Part shown: in pieces, positions 53,701 through 60,455 of the stretch
Layout of the letters: each line of letters opens with the position of its first letter
Position numbering within the stretch: position 1 is the first letter of the stretch
Source: Reinekea sp. G2M2-21
Lineage (GTDB): Bacteria; Pseudomonadota; Gammaproteobacteria; Pseudomonadales; Natronospirillaceae
DNA length: 64,000 bases
Direction of reading: 5' to 3'
Assembly (NCBI RefSeq): GCF_015687175.1
Contig: NZ_JADPQG010000008.1
Span: 124,001-188,000, forward strand
Made by a program: the position numbers and the translations under genes
The notes under the pieces: generated by a model
The model's database searches: none
The model's input: the letters and a program-made list of their open reading frames with translations, nothing else
Told to the model about the DNA's origin: nothing

Positions 53701-54807
53701 GACTCTGCCGGGCGCGCCACCAAAGCAGGAACGTTGGCGACCAATATCAACTATCACACCACTGGTGCGTTGGCTGGCTTAACCTTTGGTAACGGCCATG
53801 TGTACAGCATTGGCTTAGACAGTCTGAAGCGTCCGAAAGATCTGGACGTGACCAACAGCGTGATGGACCTGACATACGCCTACTATAAAGACAACAACAT
53901 TCAGTCGATTACCGATCACCTGAACTCCGCCAACACCATTAGCATGCAGTACGACCAGCACCAACGGCTGCGCAAAGTGACGGGGGCCTTGTGGGGTAGT
54001 GGTGAGGTTAGCTACGACGCCACAGGCAACATTCTGACTAAAACTGTGGGTGGCTTGGATTTAAGCTACAGCTACAACCCAACCACCAACAGATTGGATA
54101 CCGTCTCTGGCGGCAAGGCCTACGCCTTTGGCTACGACGGTGCCGGTAATGTGACCAGCAACGGCAGCTTTACCTTCACCTACGACACCGACGGCGCCAT
54201 GTTCGACGCGTACAACAACGCCACCGGTGATACCTATGAGTACAGCTACGACGCCTATAATCGCCGAGTTAAAGAAACCAAAAACAGCGCACTGCAGAAA
54301 TACAGCGTCTACAGCAGTGCCGGTCAATTGCTACTTGAAGAAGACAAAGACGGTTACCAAACCAACTTTGTGTACGCCGCCGGGCAACGCATTGCCGCCT
54401 TGGCCGATTGCCCCGCGACGGACACCGATGGTGACAGCATGCTCGACTGCGAAGAAAAGCAACTGGGCTTCGACCCCGTTGACCCAACCGACGGTGACGG
54501 CGACTACGACGGCGATGGTCTCAGTAACGCATACGAATTTAACAACGGGCTGGACATGCGCAACCCGGATACTGATGGCGACGGCATGGTCGACGGTTGG
54601 GAAGTGCGCAACGGCTTGAACCCGAAAGTGAACGACGCCTATAGCGACAAAGACGGCGACGGCCTCACCAATATTCAGGAATACAGTTTAGGCACCGCTG
54701 CCAATAACGCAGATACCGATGGAGATGGCATTCGCGATAACGTCGACGACAAACCATTGTTTAATTTAGCCGCGTTCATCCCCGTGATGATGTTAATTTT
54801 AAACTAA
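50746..54807 (+). CDS. RHS/YD-repeat secreted protein with calcium-binding C-terminal repeats
   Basis: A protein of about 1353 residues. The ATG at 50746 has AAGGGA five bases upstream and begins a signal peptide (VIGLSVLSALFSAQASA). From about residue 640 there are many YD repeats (YGYDRLNRLTS, FDANGNMTEK, YDGLNRLDF, YNPTTNRLD), forming the RHS shell. It ends after YVYAAGQRIAAL, just before the usual core domain, with thrombospondin-type-3-like acidic loops (DTDGDSMLDCEE, DKDGDGLTN, DTDGDGIRD) and a hydrophobic tail AAFIPVMMLILN. The missing core domain is encoded by the next gene. It is probably exported and may be held in the envelope by its tail. Confidence 0.85.
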   Translation: MHGLLPGFLQTINNAIKEPTRVFVVIGLSVLSALFSAQASATEYGEYEEFGLGAFRERLFSQMESYDPYSGKVNFVHHDASIRSSSSLSVNFNRRFLNKLDTYGAHAGDWALSFGMVQNVSGFPSGEFCDQVLSRPFITPSGMIKEFVASLEIMRPNTPAIYQLVSKDGWRAYCWYAGSVPKSYQYKEGNNPRGRDEVVFQSPDGTKYIVGQKFTRIKYPGSGGYSSGGNMEWLVTRVESAAGDWYNISYVTEKILLRSRSGPDDKVLTYKLSSIGMSDGSVINFDYETVTLKRTSDSNYQQMLLDKVRYNSQIIIDYDYVKRIQSSVTPIESMVLSKANLGEGITWDYGNGMSASPLGDYVFTSPNGLTGTYKMSFRDFYKVSTTYLKSAQYTGVGINQTTHYDYETNTQKDPISTTVKNGKTCTKYVHWGDHNTPTGADLYKRGTTKEVLTYNDNSCSVLAQKVIYTHVPIKVSNADEVRKRPSATYHETRVPVVSNVKTEIYNNGGTDIFETTYSNWDGYLNPRTTVERFSSSGYATQTRTKTLTYENNVTAWVLGLPDTTTLSGIAGSTNNDYHSNGLLKKSNSYGITNNYTYHTKGDLYQHTDPRNKVTTFSDYKKGVARAVSGPEGYSVSRIVDDYGNTTSETKWGVTTGYGYDRLNRLTSVTTPSGSDFNIDIDYSKNSTGLKQTVTRGFHISESQYNGLGQLKWQKQTVAGVNSGTSASTTTYFNYDAAGNRTFVSYPNASTTGTTTAYDGLGRITTVTQSDNSKSTFNYKAGNKVSVTDAQGNTVTNTYLSWGNPGEKYLAKTEQPASSANTSAILSPAITTTIARNNLGLIDYVIQAGFTQDYAYTPSWQLDYITTPETGKTDYSFDANGNMTEKTVDGQKTIYTYDGLNRLDFVNYPAPAYDVDYKYNSKGQLEWVSKGNLKWSYAYTDNGVMNNETLTHSADAKTWAFVYAIDSYDNVASITYPNGNVISYNPDSAGRATKAGTLATNINYHTTGALAGLTFGNGHVYSIGLDSLKRPKDLDVTNSVMDLTYAYYKDNNIQSITDHLNSANTISMQYDQHQRLRKVTGALWGSGEVSYDATGNILTKTVGGLDLSYSYNPTTNRLDTVSGGKAYAFGYDGAGNVTSNGSFTFTYDTDGAMFDAYNNATGDTYEYSYDAYNRRVKETKNSALQKYSVYSSAGQLLLEEDKDGYQTNFVYAAGQRIAALADCPATDTDGDSMLDCEEKQLGFDPVDPTDGDGDYDGDGLSNAYEFNNGLDMRNPDTDGDGMVDGWEVRNGLNPKVNDAYSDKDGDGLTNIQEYSLGTAANNADTDGDGIRDNVDDKPLFNLAAFIPVMMLILN

Positions 54808-54832
54808 GCCGACGACGATAAAGGAAACGACA

Positions 54833-55840
54833 ATGAACAGATTGACCAAAGCATTTTCAAAAGCAGTCGCCGTCGGCTTAATTGCACTGCTGACCTTCAG
54901 CAGCACCGCTTACGCCGCGCAAACGGTGACTTACTTCCATAACGATTTGCTCGGCTCACCTGTAGCCGCTACCAACCAAAACGGCGACGTTATCTGGCGG
55001 GAAAATTACCAGGCCTTTGGTGAAAAAGTTAAAAACGACGACACCGACCAGGGCAACAACATTGGCTACACCGGTCACGTGAATGACGCCGACACCGGCT
55101 TGACCTACATGCAAGCGCGCTATTACGACCCTATTTTGGGTCGGTTCTATGCGAATGATCCGGTGGGGTTTCAGGAAAATAATCCGGCGATGTTTAACCG
55201 GTATGCGTATGCGAATAACAATCCGTATGTAAATGTGGATCCGGATGGGAAAAAAGCGATTGTCATTGGGGATCAACAGGTGGCGAACAACTTTTTAAAG
55301 CTAATTAATCGGTTTGATCCAAGTGCAAATTTAACGGAGATTCAATCGAATAGATATCTGTTATCAAATAATGGCAAAGGGGAAACTCCTGGGAACATGC
55401 TTATTTCAAAAATAGTTGCTGACGATAATATTGCATACTTAATGAATGTTCCAGGTAAAATGGGTGTTGCTGGCTCCATCCCAATGACTGAGTCTGATCC
55501 TCAAGTGCAAATAGATTTTTCTACAATTGATAGCGTGGAATTAAGGCTCATAAAGAATGGAAAATCATATTATGCGAACTCAGACCCTGCCGCAGTAATT
55601 GCACATGAGTTAATACATGCGCTCAATGGCATGGAGGGGATTGTTGATCGAACAATTGTCTCTTATCTATTCATGGCAGTTAATGGAAAGAAAGCTCTGG
55701 CTCAAACTAAAATAGAAGAGTTGCGTGCTGTAGGTATCGGTCATCAAAGAGCGGATGGGATTTCAGAAAACGCAATAAGAGATCAAATGGGTTTAGATTT
55801 AAGAGAGGGGTATCAGGTAAGTGAAACCAAAAAATATTAG
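54833..55840 (+). CDS. Secreted RHS core domain with C-terminal M91-like metallopeptidase toxin domain
   Basis: A 335-residue protein with its own signal peptide (ending in TAYA). Residues about 32-140 are the RHS-associated core (YFHNDLLGSPVAATN, then GLTYMQARYYDPILGRFYA and NRYAYANNNPYV), ending at DPDGKK where toxin tips normally join. The following 190 residues contain HELIH (His 258, Glu 259, His 262) and a later IEELRAVG (Glu near 295), the zinc-ligand pattern of the NleD/peptidase M91 group. Base composition drops to AT-rich exactly at the junction, typical of swapped polymorphic-toxin tips. AAAGGA precedes the ATG. It is 25 bases after the large RHS gene. Confidence 0.85.
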   Translation: MNRLTKAFSKAVAVGLIALLTFSSTAYAAQTVTYFHNDLLGSPVAATNQNGDVIWRENYQAFGEKVKNDDTDQGNNIGYTGHVNDADTGLTYMQARYYDPILGRFYANDPVGFQENNPAMFNRYAYANNNPYVNVDPDGKKAIVIGDQQVANNFLKLINRFDPSANLTEIQSNRYLLSNNGKGETPGNMLISKIVADDNIAYLMNVPGKMGVAGSIPMTESDPQVQIDFSTIDSVELRLIKNGKSYYANSDPAAVIAHELIHALNGMEGIVDRTIVSYLFMAVNGKKALAQTKIEELRAVGIGHQRADGISENAIRDQMGLDLREGYQVSETKKY

Positions 55841-56435
55841 CAAATCAATATTTCTATATTTAGTTATTTTCCTGTCTTCGTGCACTGTGATGACTGGCAG
55901 AGAGGCTCTAAATATCGATTACCCAAAATCTGGTAAAAAAAATTTTAATGCTAGTGACATGAATATCGACCTAACTATAACAGGGCGCTCGATATTGCTT
56001 GCCAATAATTCAGAGTACTCGGTTTTTATTCCAACGAGTTTCGCTTCTCAAAATACAAAATATTTGTTTCCGCTAGTATGGACAGAAAAATGTCTTTTTA
56101 GTAATAAAACAAGTATGAGGTATTATGAAAATTCAGAGCTTTCCATCAAAGATGATGAGTATGTTGGCTTTTTTTCAGGTTTTAGTTTTGAGCGTTTGCC
56201 TGGTAGGTCCACATCGGTAATTGAACTTGGTGTTTCTGAATACTCAGATTATTGTGATCTGATTAGTTACGAGCTTGAGGTTTATAGTCAGAGTGCAATC
56301 AACTCTGTGTTTGGAGAGGAGTTCGGTGAAATGGCCGACATTATTTTTATAAACTTTAATAGCTATGTTGAGCTGCTTAAATACAATCGGCTTTTGTACT
56401 CTGAAACGAGGAATCAAAGGGGTTCGAGTCATTGA
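55821..56435 (+). CDS. Lipoprotein, candidate immunity protein
   Basis: A 204-residue protein starting at a GTG inside the last codons of the toxin gene (20-base overlap, GAGGGG ten bases upstream). The N-terminus has a lipoprotein signal with lipobox LSSC (Cys at about 21). The mature part is AT-rich and beta-rich and not recognised. Position directly after a toxin tip, the overlap and the periplasmic location fit an immunity protein that protects against an envelope-acting peptidase. This is inferred from context. Confidence 0.6.
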   Translation: MKPKNISKSIFLYLVIFLSSCTVMTGREALNIDYPKSGKKNFNASDMNIDLTITGRSILLANNSEYSVFIPTSFASQNTKYLFPLVWTEKCLFSNKTSMRYYENSELSIKDDEYVGFFSGFSFERLPGRSTSVIELGVSEYSDYCDLISYELEVYSQSAINSVFGEEFGEMADIIFINFNSYVELLKYNRLLYSETRNQRGSSH

Positions 56436-56557
56436 TTCACATTTGGAAGGCCGATCTCCAAGTCGCTGCTGAAGAAGGAACAACTTTGTTTGGCATCTAT
56501 CTATTGTCCTATGAGAGGTTGAAAGAGATTTGTCATTGTGGCGATGATTCCGAGTGA
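56432..56557 (+). CDS. Small reading frame between two candidate immunity genes
   Basis: A possible 41-residue product starting at a TTG that overlaps the previous stop by four bases (TTGA) and ending in a TGA that overlaps the next GTG by four bases (GTGA). The translation (KADLQVAAEEGTTLFGIYLL in the middle) looks protein-like. The double coupling is suggestive. There is no recognised family or ribosome-binding site. It may be a remnant. Confidence 0.3.
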   Translation: MIHIWKADLQVAAEEGTTLFGIYLLSYERLKEICHCGDDSE

Positions 56558-57015
56558 TTAAAAATGCAATTTTAGCTTTCGTATTTTCAATACTGGTCAT
56601 ATTTTTTACTTTCTCATTGATTAAGTCTTTGTTGAACGTCTCTGCACCGGTTTTGGCTTTTAAGAGCCATCAAATTAATCTTCAATGTTTCAGTCGCGGA
56701 CAGAACACACACCTGGTTTTTTACCACGAGAACGGAGAGACTTACGCGCCCTTGTTTTATAAAAATTGTAGCGAATACATGCCGCGGATTAATACCAAAA
56801 CCTTGGAAATTGGAATTAACTCAAAAGACAATTCTTTGGTTTATTTTAAAGTCGATTGCGAGTTTGAGTTTGGAGATCGATCAAGAAAGGATTCTATGCT
56901 TGGTAGAGCTACACCCTTACTAGTAATTATTTTAATTTGTCTAATATGCCTTAGAAAGTCGATAAGAGATTTTACAATTGAAAGGGGTCGAATTCAAAGG
57001 GGGCAGAGTCTTTGA
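56554..57015 (+). CDS. Hypothetical membrane protein with two helices
   Basis: A 153-residue protein not recognised. A helix near the N-terminus (FVFSILVIFFTFSLIKSLL) and one near 120-137 (LLVIILICLICLRK) flank a periplasmic domain with three Cys. The start is a GTG coupled to the preceding small frame. AT-rich base use matches the toxin tip and the lipoprotein gene. It may belong to the same toxin-immunity set or be a second orphan immunity gene. Confidence 0.55.
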   Translation: MIKNAILAFVFSILVIFFTFSLIKSLLNVSAPVLAFKSHQINLQCFSRGQNTHLVFYHENGETYAPLFYKNCSEYMPRINTKTLEIGINSKDNSLVYFKVDCEFEFGDRSRKDSMLGRATPLLVIILICLICLRKSIRDFTIERGRIQRGQSL

Positions 57016-57076
57016 GTTCGACCTTTTTAGCTCCTCAATAGCTTGGCTTTAACTTAGAATATCAAAAAGGATTTTT

Positions 57077-57406
57077 ATGAAAAATTTGTTTCGTTTTGTC
57101 TTGCTTTCCGTTATTGCAGCCTATTCCCATTCGGCTGAGTTGGCGGGAACCATCAAAGGCTTGTATGTGAATCAGAGCAACCTTGTACTGCTGACACTAA
57201 ACGTGCAGGTCCCGGGTGGTCATTCGTGCCAGAAGAATAATATGTGGCAGTTTGCCTTCCCACTGGATTCCGAAGCGCATCAGGCCATGTACAGTACGCT
57301 TTTGGCGACAAAGATGAGTGGTCAGGCAATACGGGTTGGCTACAACGATACGTGCAGTAGCGTATGGAATGCCATCAACCCGAGCTATGTTTATTTTTAT
57401 GACTAG
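57077..57406 (+). CDS. Small secreted protein, family copy 1
   Basis: A 109-residue protein with signal peptide (to about residue 20). The mature part starts GTIKGLYVNQSNLVLLTLNV, has a Cys near residue 53, and ends with the family motif AMYSTLLATKMSGQAIRVGY followed by DTC. Four more genes downstream share this plan: short strands, then a helix of the form Y-x-x-L-L-x-A, a G or equivalent, and a final Cys. No enzyme motif is visible. Similar small secreted proteins occur in marine gammaproteobacteria with unknown function. AAAAGGA precedes the ATG. Confidence 0.65.
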   Translation: MKNLFRFVLLSVIAAYSHSAELAGTIKGLYVNQSNLVLLTLNVQVPGGHSCQKNNMWQFAFPLDSEAHQAMYSTLLATKMSGQAIRVGYNDTCSSVWNAINPSYVYFYD

Positions 57407-57679
57407 TCATTTATTAAAGTCGCATCGCATAGAGTGACTTTAGGCAGTCTGTAAGATGGGTGATCTGGATTGAAAAGTGTTGGTATTGTATGACCTAAAA
57501 ACTTGAGTTGCCTATACGGCGGCTCCACCAAAGTGACTCACCTGGTAATTCTTCGTTAGAGAGCAATTAAAGTTCCGTAGAACTTTGAGATCAGATCACG
57601 AAAAAGGAAAGACCGTGAGTCGGCGCATTTTTTTAAGTGAACGGAGACTCTATTTTTGAAAGGAAAAAGGAATATTGAG

Positions 57680-58036
57680 ATGTTTAAGAAAATTATAGCA
57701 TTATTACTTTCTTTTGGTGCTGCTTCTTTCGTTGTGGCTAACCCAACCTGTACTGGATTTGTTTCGAATGTTTCACTTTCAACTGGGGGAGGCGTTTACG
57801 CAACCATCCGGAATGGAGATGTGAGTCTCAAGGACGTCACCATATGTGGCTTAAATTCAACGTCTGGAGCCTTTTCCGCCGAAGCGTGCATAGGCCTTTA
57901 CTCCATGTTGTTGTCGGCTGTCGCCATGTCTGAAGATGTAACATTGTGGTTTTATCAAGACAAATTTAGCAGTTGCTCACTCAATTGGGCAAACCTTGCT
58001 GACTTTGGGTTTTACCATTTTCGTTTGAACAAATAG
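57680..58036 (+). CDS. Small secreted protein, family copy 2
   Basis: A protein of about 118 residues. The ATG at 57680 is preferred because AAAAGGA lies upstream and it opens the signal peptide (IIALLLSFGAASFVVA). The mature part has CTGFVSNVSLSTGGGVYATI and the motif GLYSMLLSAVAMSEDVTLWF, then SSC, matching copy 1. Two Cys pairs are likely oxidised in the periplasm or outside the cell. The 273-base gap upstream contains only a weak hairpin (TAAAGTC/GACTTTA near 57418). Confidence 0.62.
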   Translation: MFKKIIALLLSFGAASFVVANPTCTGFVSNVSLSTGGGVYATIRNGDVSLKDVTICGLNSTSGAFSAEACIGLYSMLLSAVAMSEDVTLWFYQDKFSSCSLNWANLADFGFYHFRLNK

Positions 58037-58119
58037 CACGGTCTGGTTAAGTGATCATTGCATGCGAATGTGCGGAAAAATGATCTTGCGTACTAGAAAT
58101 AGGGTAGAGTGATTTTCAG

Positions 58120-58332
58120 ATGATATCCACTGCACTGATTCTCTGGTCTATCATAATTTTCTTAGCTATTGGCTTGGCGTTGAAGACCCGTGCTGTAAAT
58201 ATAGGTATCGGCACACCGGAAACACGAATTGTGCGGGAAAGCGATAATCCAGTTCTATTTTGGGTGTTAATCACAATCTATACCGCAATCGCGTTGTTAA
58301 CCTTAGGGCTATCGCTTTTTTCTCTCATGTAA
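58120..58332 (+). CDS. Small membrane protein
   Basis: A 70-residue protein with two hydrophobic helices (ALILWSIIIFLAIGLAL and LFWVLITIYTAIALLTLGLS) joined by a polar loop of about 25 residues. Not recognised. It interrupts the run of small secreted paralogues and does not share their motif. It could be an accessory inner-membrane protein of the same locus. Confidence 0.5.
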   Translation: MISTALILWSIIIFLAIGLALKTRAVNIGIGTPETRIVRESDNPVLFWVLITIYTAIALLTLGLSLFSLM

Positions 58333-58504
58333 ATTACAGAGCAGTAAAGGAAGGTTCATGAAAAGCGATTGTGGGGAGAATTCTGCCGATGTAAGTTACA
58401 TCTGTGTCGGCAACATAAATTGTTAGGCTTTTAAACCTGTACAACAAAGGTAGATCTGAACGATTTTTTAAATTTAATAACGATTTTTAAAAGGGATATT
58501 CATC

Positions 58505-58813
58505 ATGAAATACGTATTTACTGTGCTGGCGATACTTCTGTCAGCGACTTCAATGGCCGACTGGCACCAAGGAAAACTGACGATCTTCGCTATCGGGTAC
58601 GATGGCAAAACCGTGTCCGTCGGTCAAGCTGGCTTTTCGAGATCGGACTGTACTTGCTACCCAACGTGGCCTAATCGATTTTGTCTTGACCCCAACCGCG
58701 ATACATTTGATCAAGAATATGCGCTGCTGCTCTCTGCCAAAGCGCGTGACGTTTCCGTTGCGATTCACATCGATGAAACTACGTGTCGGATAGTCGCAAT
58801 GTACGAGCCGTAG
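58505..58813 (+). CDS. Small secreted protein, family copy 3
   Basis: A 102-residue protein. The signal peptide ends at SMA (residue about 18). The mature part has an early KLTIFAIGYDGKTVSVG strand pair, a Cys-rich middle (CTCYPTWPNRFC) and the family helix EYALLLSAKARDVSVAIHI followed by TTC. It is the most Cys-rich of the five. AAAAGGGA stands before the ATG. Upstream DNA (58333-58504) holds an inverted repeat GCCGA/TCGGC near 58387-58411 but no gene. Confidence 0.62.
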   Translation: MKYVFTVLAILLSATSMADWHQGKLTIFAIGYDGKTVSVGQAGFSRSDCTCYPTWPNRFCLDPNRDTFDQEYALLLSAKARDVSVAIHIDETTCRIVAMYEP

Positions 58814-58907
58814 TGGAATCCTAATTTTTAGTGGTCTATTCGTTAGCGCAAAACTAGTTACCCATGAAAGAAGTTAATATTAACGTTTGTAAAATGAAGG
58901 AATTAAG

Positions 58908-59231
58908 ATGAAAAGGCTCTCAGTCTTATTAATGCTATCTCTATCTGTCTTTGCTCACGCAGACAACGTGTATTGCGGAGGATCCGTTCAACGAATCCAA
59001 ATTGAGAATGATCGTTATATGGTTTGGCTGGGAGATAGTCTTAATTCAGCAACAATTCATGAACTGGGTACTATCGATACACTGAAAGCGGAAAAATACT
59101 TTACCGTTGCACTAACAGCCTACGCCACGGGTGATAACTTCACAATTCGATACACCAATCCTGCATCAAACTCCTGCGCGCAGTTGCGAGCAAGTGCTGC
59201 GCAAATTAGCTATACCACTATGCATAAATAG
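58908..59231 (+). CDS. Small secreted protein, family copy 4
   Basis: A 107-residue protein with signal peptide ending in AHA. The mature N-terminus is DNVYCGGSVQRIQIENDRYM, and the helix motif is KYFTVALTAYATGDNFTIRY followed by SC and a short strand. Length, spacing of the two Cys and predicted strands match copies 1 and 5 best. AAGGAATTAAG precedes the ATG. It lies 42 bases before copy 5, so these two are probably cotranscribed. Confidence 0.63.
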   Translation: MKRLSVLLMLSLSVFAHADNVYCGGSVQRIQIENDRYMVWLGDSLNSATIHELGTIDTLKAEKYFTVALTAYATGDNFTIRYTNPASNSCAQLRASAAQISYTTMHK

Positions 59232-59273
59232 ATTCGATTCTTTTATTCACTACCAGAAAAGGAAAATTTAAAA

Positions 59274-59606
59274 ATGTTGCGATATTTCACTGTAATTCTG
59301 CTATTAGCCATAGCGCCAATCGGTTTCTGCAAAGGAGGTATCAGTGCTGACACCATTGATTCAATCGCGTTTCACACGGGTGGCTTTTTTATGTACGCCG
59401 ACGGCTGGGGGAATCCGAACGGCTGTACCCGATCCACCGCGATAGTCCTCCAAGACAGTGATGTTAATTACGACAAAGCCTACGCCATGTTGTTGGCTGC
59501 CTATATGTCGGGTAAAAAGGTATCAGGATACTCGGACTATTGTGTCGAGTTTGATGGTCAGACCTACAATATGATACGTGGTTTTAAGTATTTAACGGTT
59601 CGCTAG
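59274..59606 (+). CDS. Small secreted protein, family copy 5
   Basis: A 110-residue protein. The signal peptide ends at about GFC-K. The mature part has TIDSIAFHTGGFFMYADGWG, a Cys in NGCTRS, and the motif AYAMLLAAYMSGKKVSGYSD then YC. It ends in a short strand GFKYLTVR. This copy shows the family motif most clearly. Downstream is a 279-base gap with the right copy of the imperfect repeat. Confidence 0.65.
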   Translation: MLRYFTVILLLAIAPIGFCKGGISADTIDSIAFHTGGFFMYADGWGNPNGCTRSTAIVLQDSDVNYDKAYAMLLAAYMSGKKVSGYSDYCVEFDGQTYNMIRGFKYLTVR

Positions 59607-59809
59607 ATCTAAACTGAGCGTTTATTGGGGCAATTAACGCTGGAATTAAAGTATATCTTGGAGTTTCCGGTGATTTTTTACCTCGGTGTCTACTTCTCTG
59701 TTTCCCATTGACAGCAAACGGAGTATGGCAGGAGACGAACAGTGCAAATCATGTACTTAACCTGTCCTGAGTCTTCCGTTCTAATCGGATTCTATCTGTT
59801 TCTTGATTC

Positions 59810-59869
59810 AGCGTTCGTTGGGCGGTAGTCACTAGGGTTCTATATCCGGTATTATCCTGCGCTGTCATA
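59810..59869. repeat. Imperfect direct repeat, right copy
   Basis: About 60 bases similar to 50448-50513 and in the same orientation, sharing AGCGTT, GTAGTCA, the ATATCC and TATCCTGCG blocks. It lies just upstream of the 3D-domain gene, so the two copies enclose the RHS/toxin/small-secreted-protein genes. The rest of 59607-59885 contains a weak hairpin and no gene. Confidence 0.5.
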
Positions 59870-59885
59870 GGTATCGGGTGCGCGA

Positions 59886-60413
59886 ATGCTGTTAAAAGCT
59901 TCTCTAACAACTTTGTTTTGTTTGGTTTTTTGTCAATCCTGTGCAGCGTTGTCTGCTCAATGCAGTTCGGGTTGGAACGTGACCGGTTACTACACACCGG
60001 TTGAGGCTGATTACCAGGGTCAGAAACGACAGATCAATGTACAAGGCATGGGTGCACTTGCTTTCAACGCTAACTTTCTCCGCGATGTGCAGATGGAAGG
60101 CTGGGGAAAAACACAGCACGGGTGGTATCTGGGTTATTACGGTCGGCAGTGGCACAAGTCAGCCGAACCCTTGGACGCAAGCGGTCGGTCGCTCGTGGTG
60201 GGTATCGCCGCGACAGACCCAAGCCACCTGGCTTCCGGTCTGCAATTCTATGTACAGTCTCAAACTGACTTTCTCAATGGCAAAACCTTTGTCGCCCGAG
60301 ATGTCGGTCAAAAAGTTAAAAATAAGCATATTGATATCTATACGGGTGAAGGCACTCCAGCCAAACACGAAACCTGGAATGTCACCGGCAAGAATACGAT
60401 CTGCTATCTATAA
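59886..60413 (+). CDS. 3D domain-containing exported protein
   Basis: A 175-residue protein with signal peptide (LTTLFCLVFCQSCAALSA). It contains a 3D (three-Asp) double-psi barrel related to the MltA catalytic domain: VTGYYTPVEADY near residue 30, GWYLGYYGRQWH, the PLDASGRSL block, VGIAATD, then VGQKVKNKHIDIYTGEG. The conserved Asp residues match the family. Members cleave or bind peptidoglycan glycan strands. It is 42 bases upstream of the NodB-caspase gene and probably cotranscribed with it. Confidence 0.82.
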   Translation: MLLKASLTTLFCLVFCQSCAALSAQCSSGWNVTGYYTPVEADYQGQKRQINVQGMGALAFNANFLRDVQMEGWGKTQHGWYLGYYGRQWHKSAEPLDASGRSLVVGIAATDPSHLASGLQFYVQSQTDFLNGKTFVARDVGQKVKNKHIDIYTGEGTPAKHETWNVTGKNTICYL

Positions 60414-60455
60414 ATTTTAAACATTCATTTTTACTCTACATAACAGGGAATCATC

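Noticed and set aside
58037-59273. Integron-like cassette array suggested by small genes and a GTTAGGC near 58422
   Set aside because: Only one such heptamer was seen, without a paired RYYYAAC core or repeats at the other gene junctions, and no integrase gene is present.
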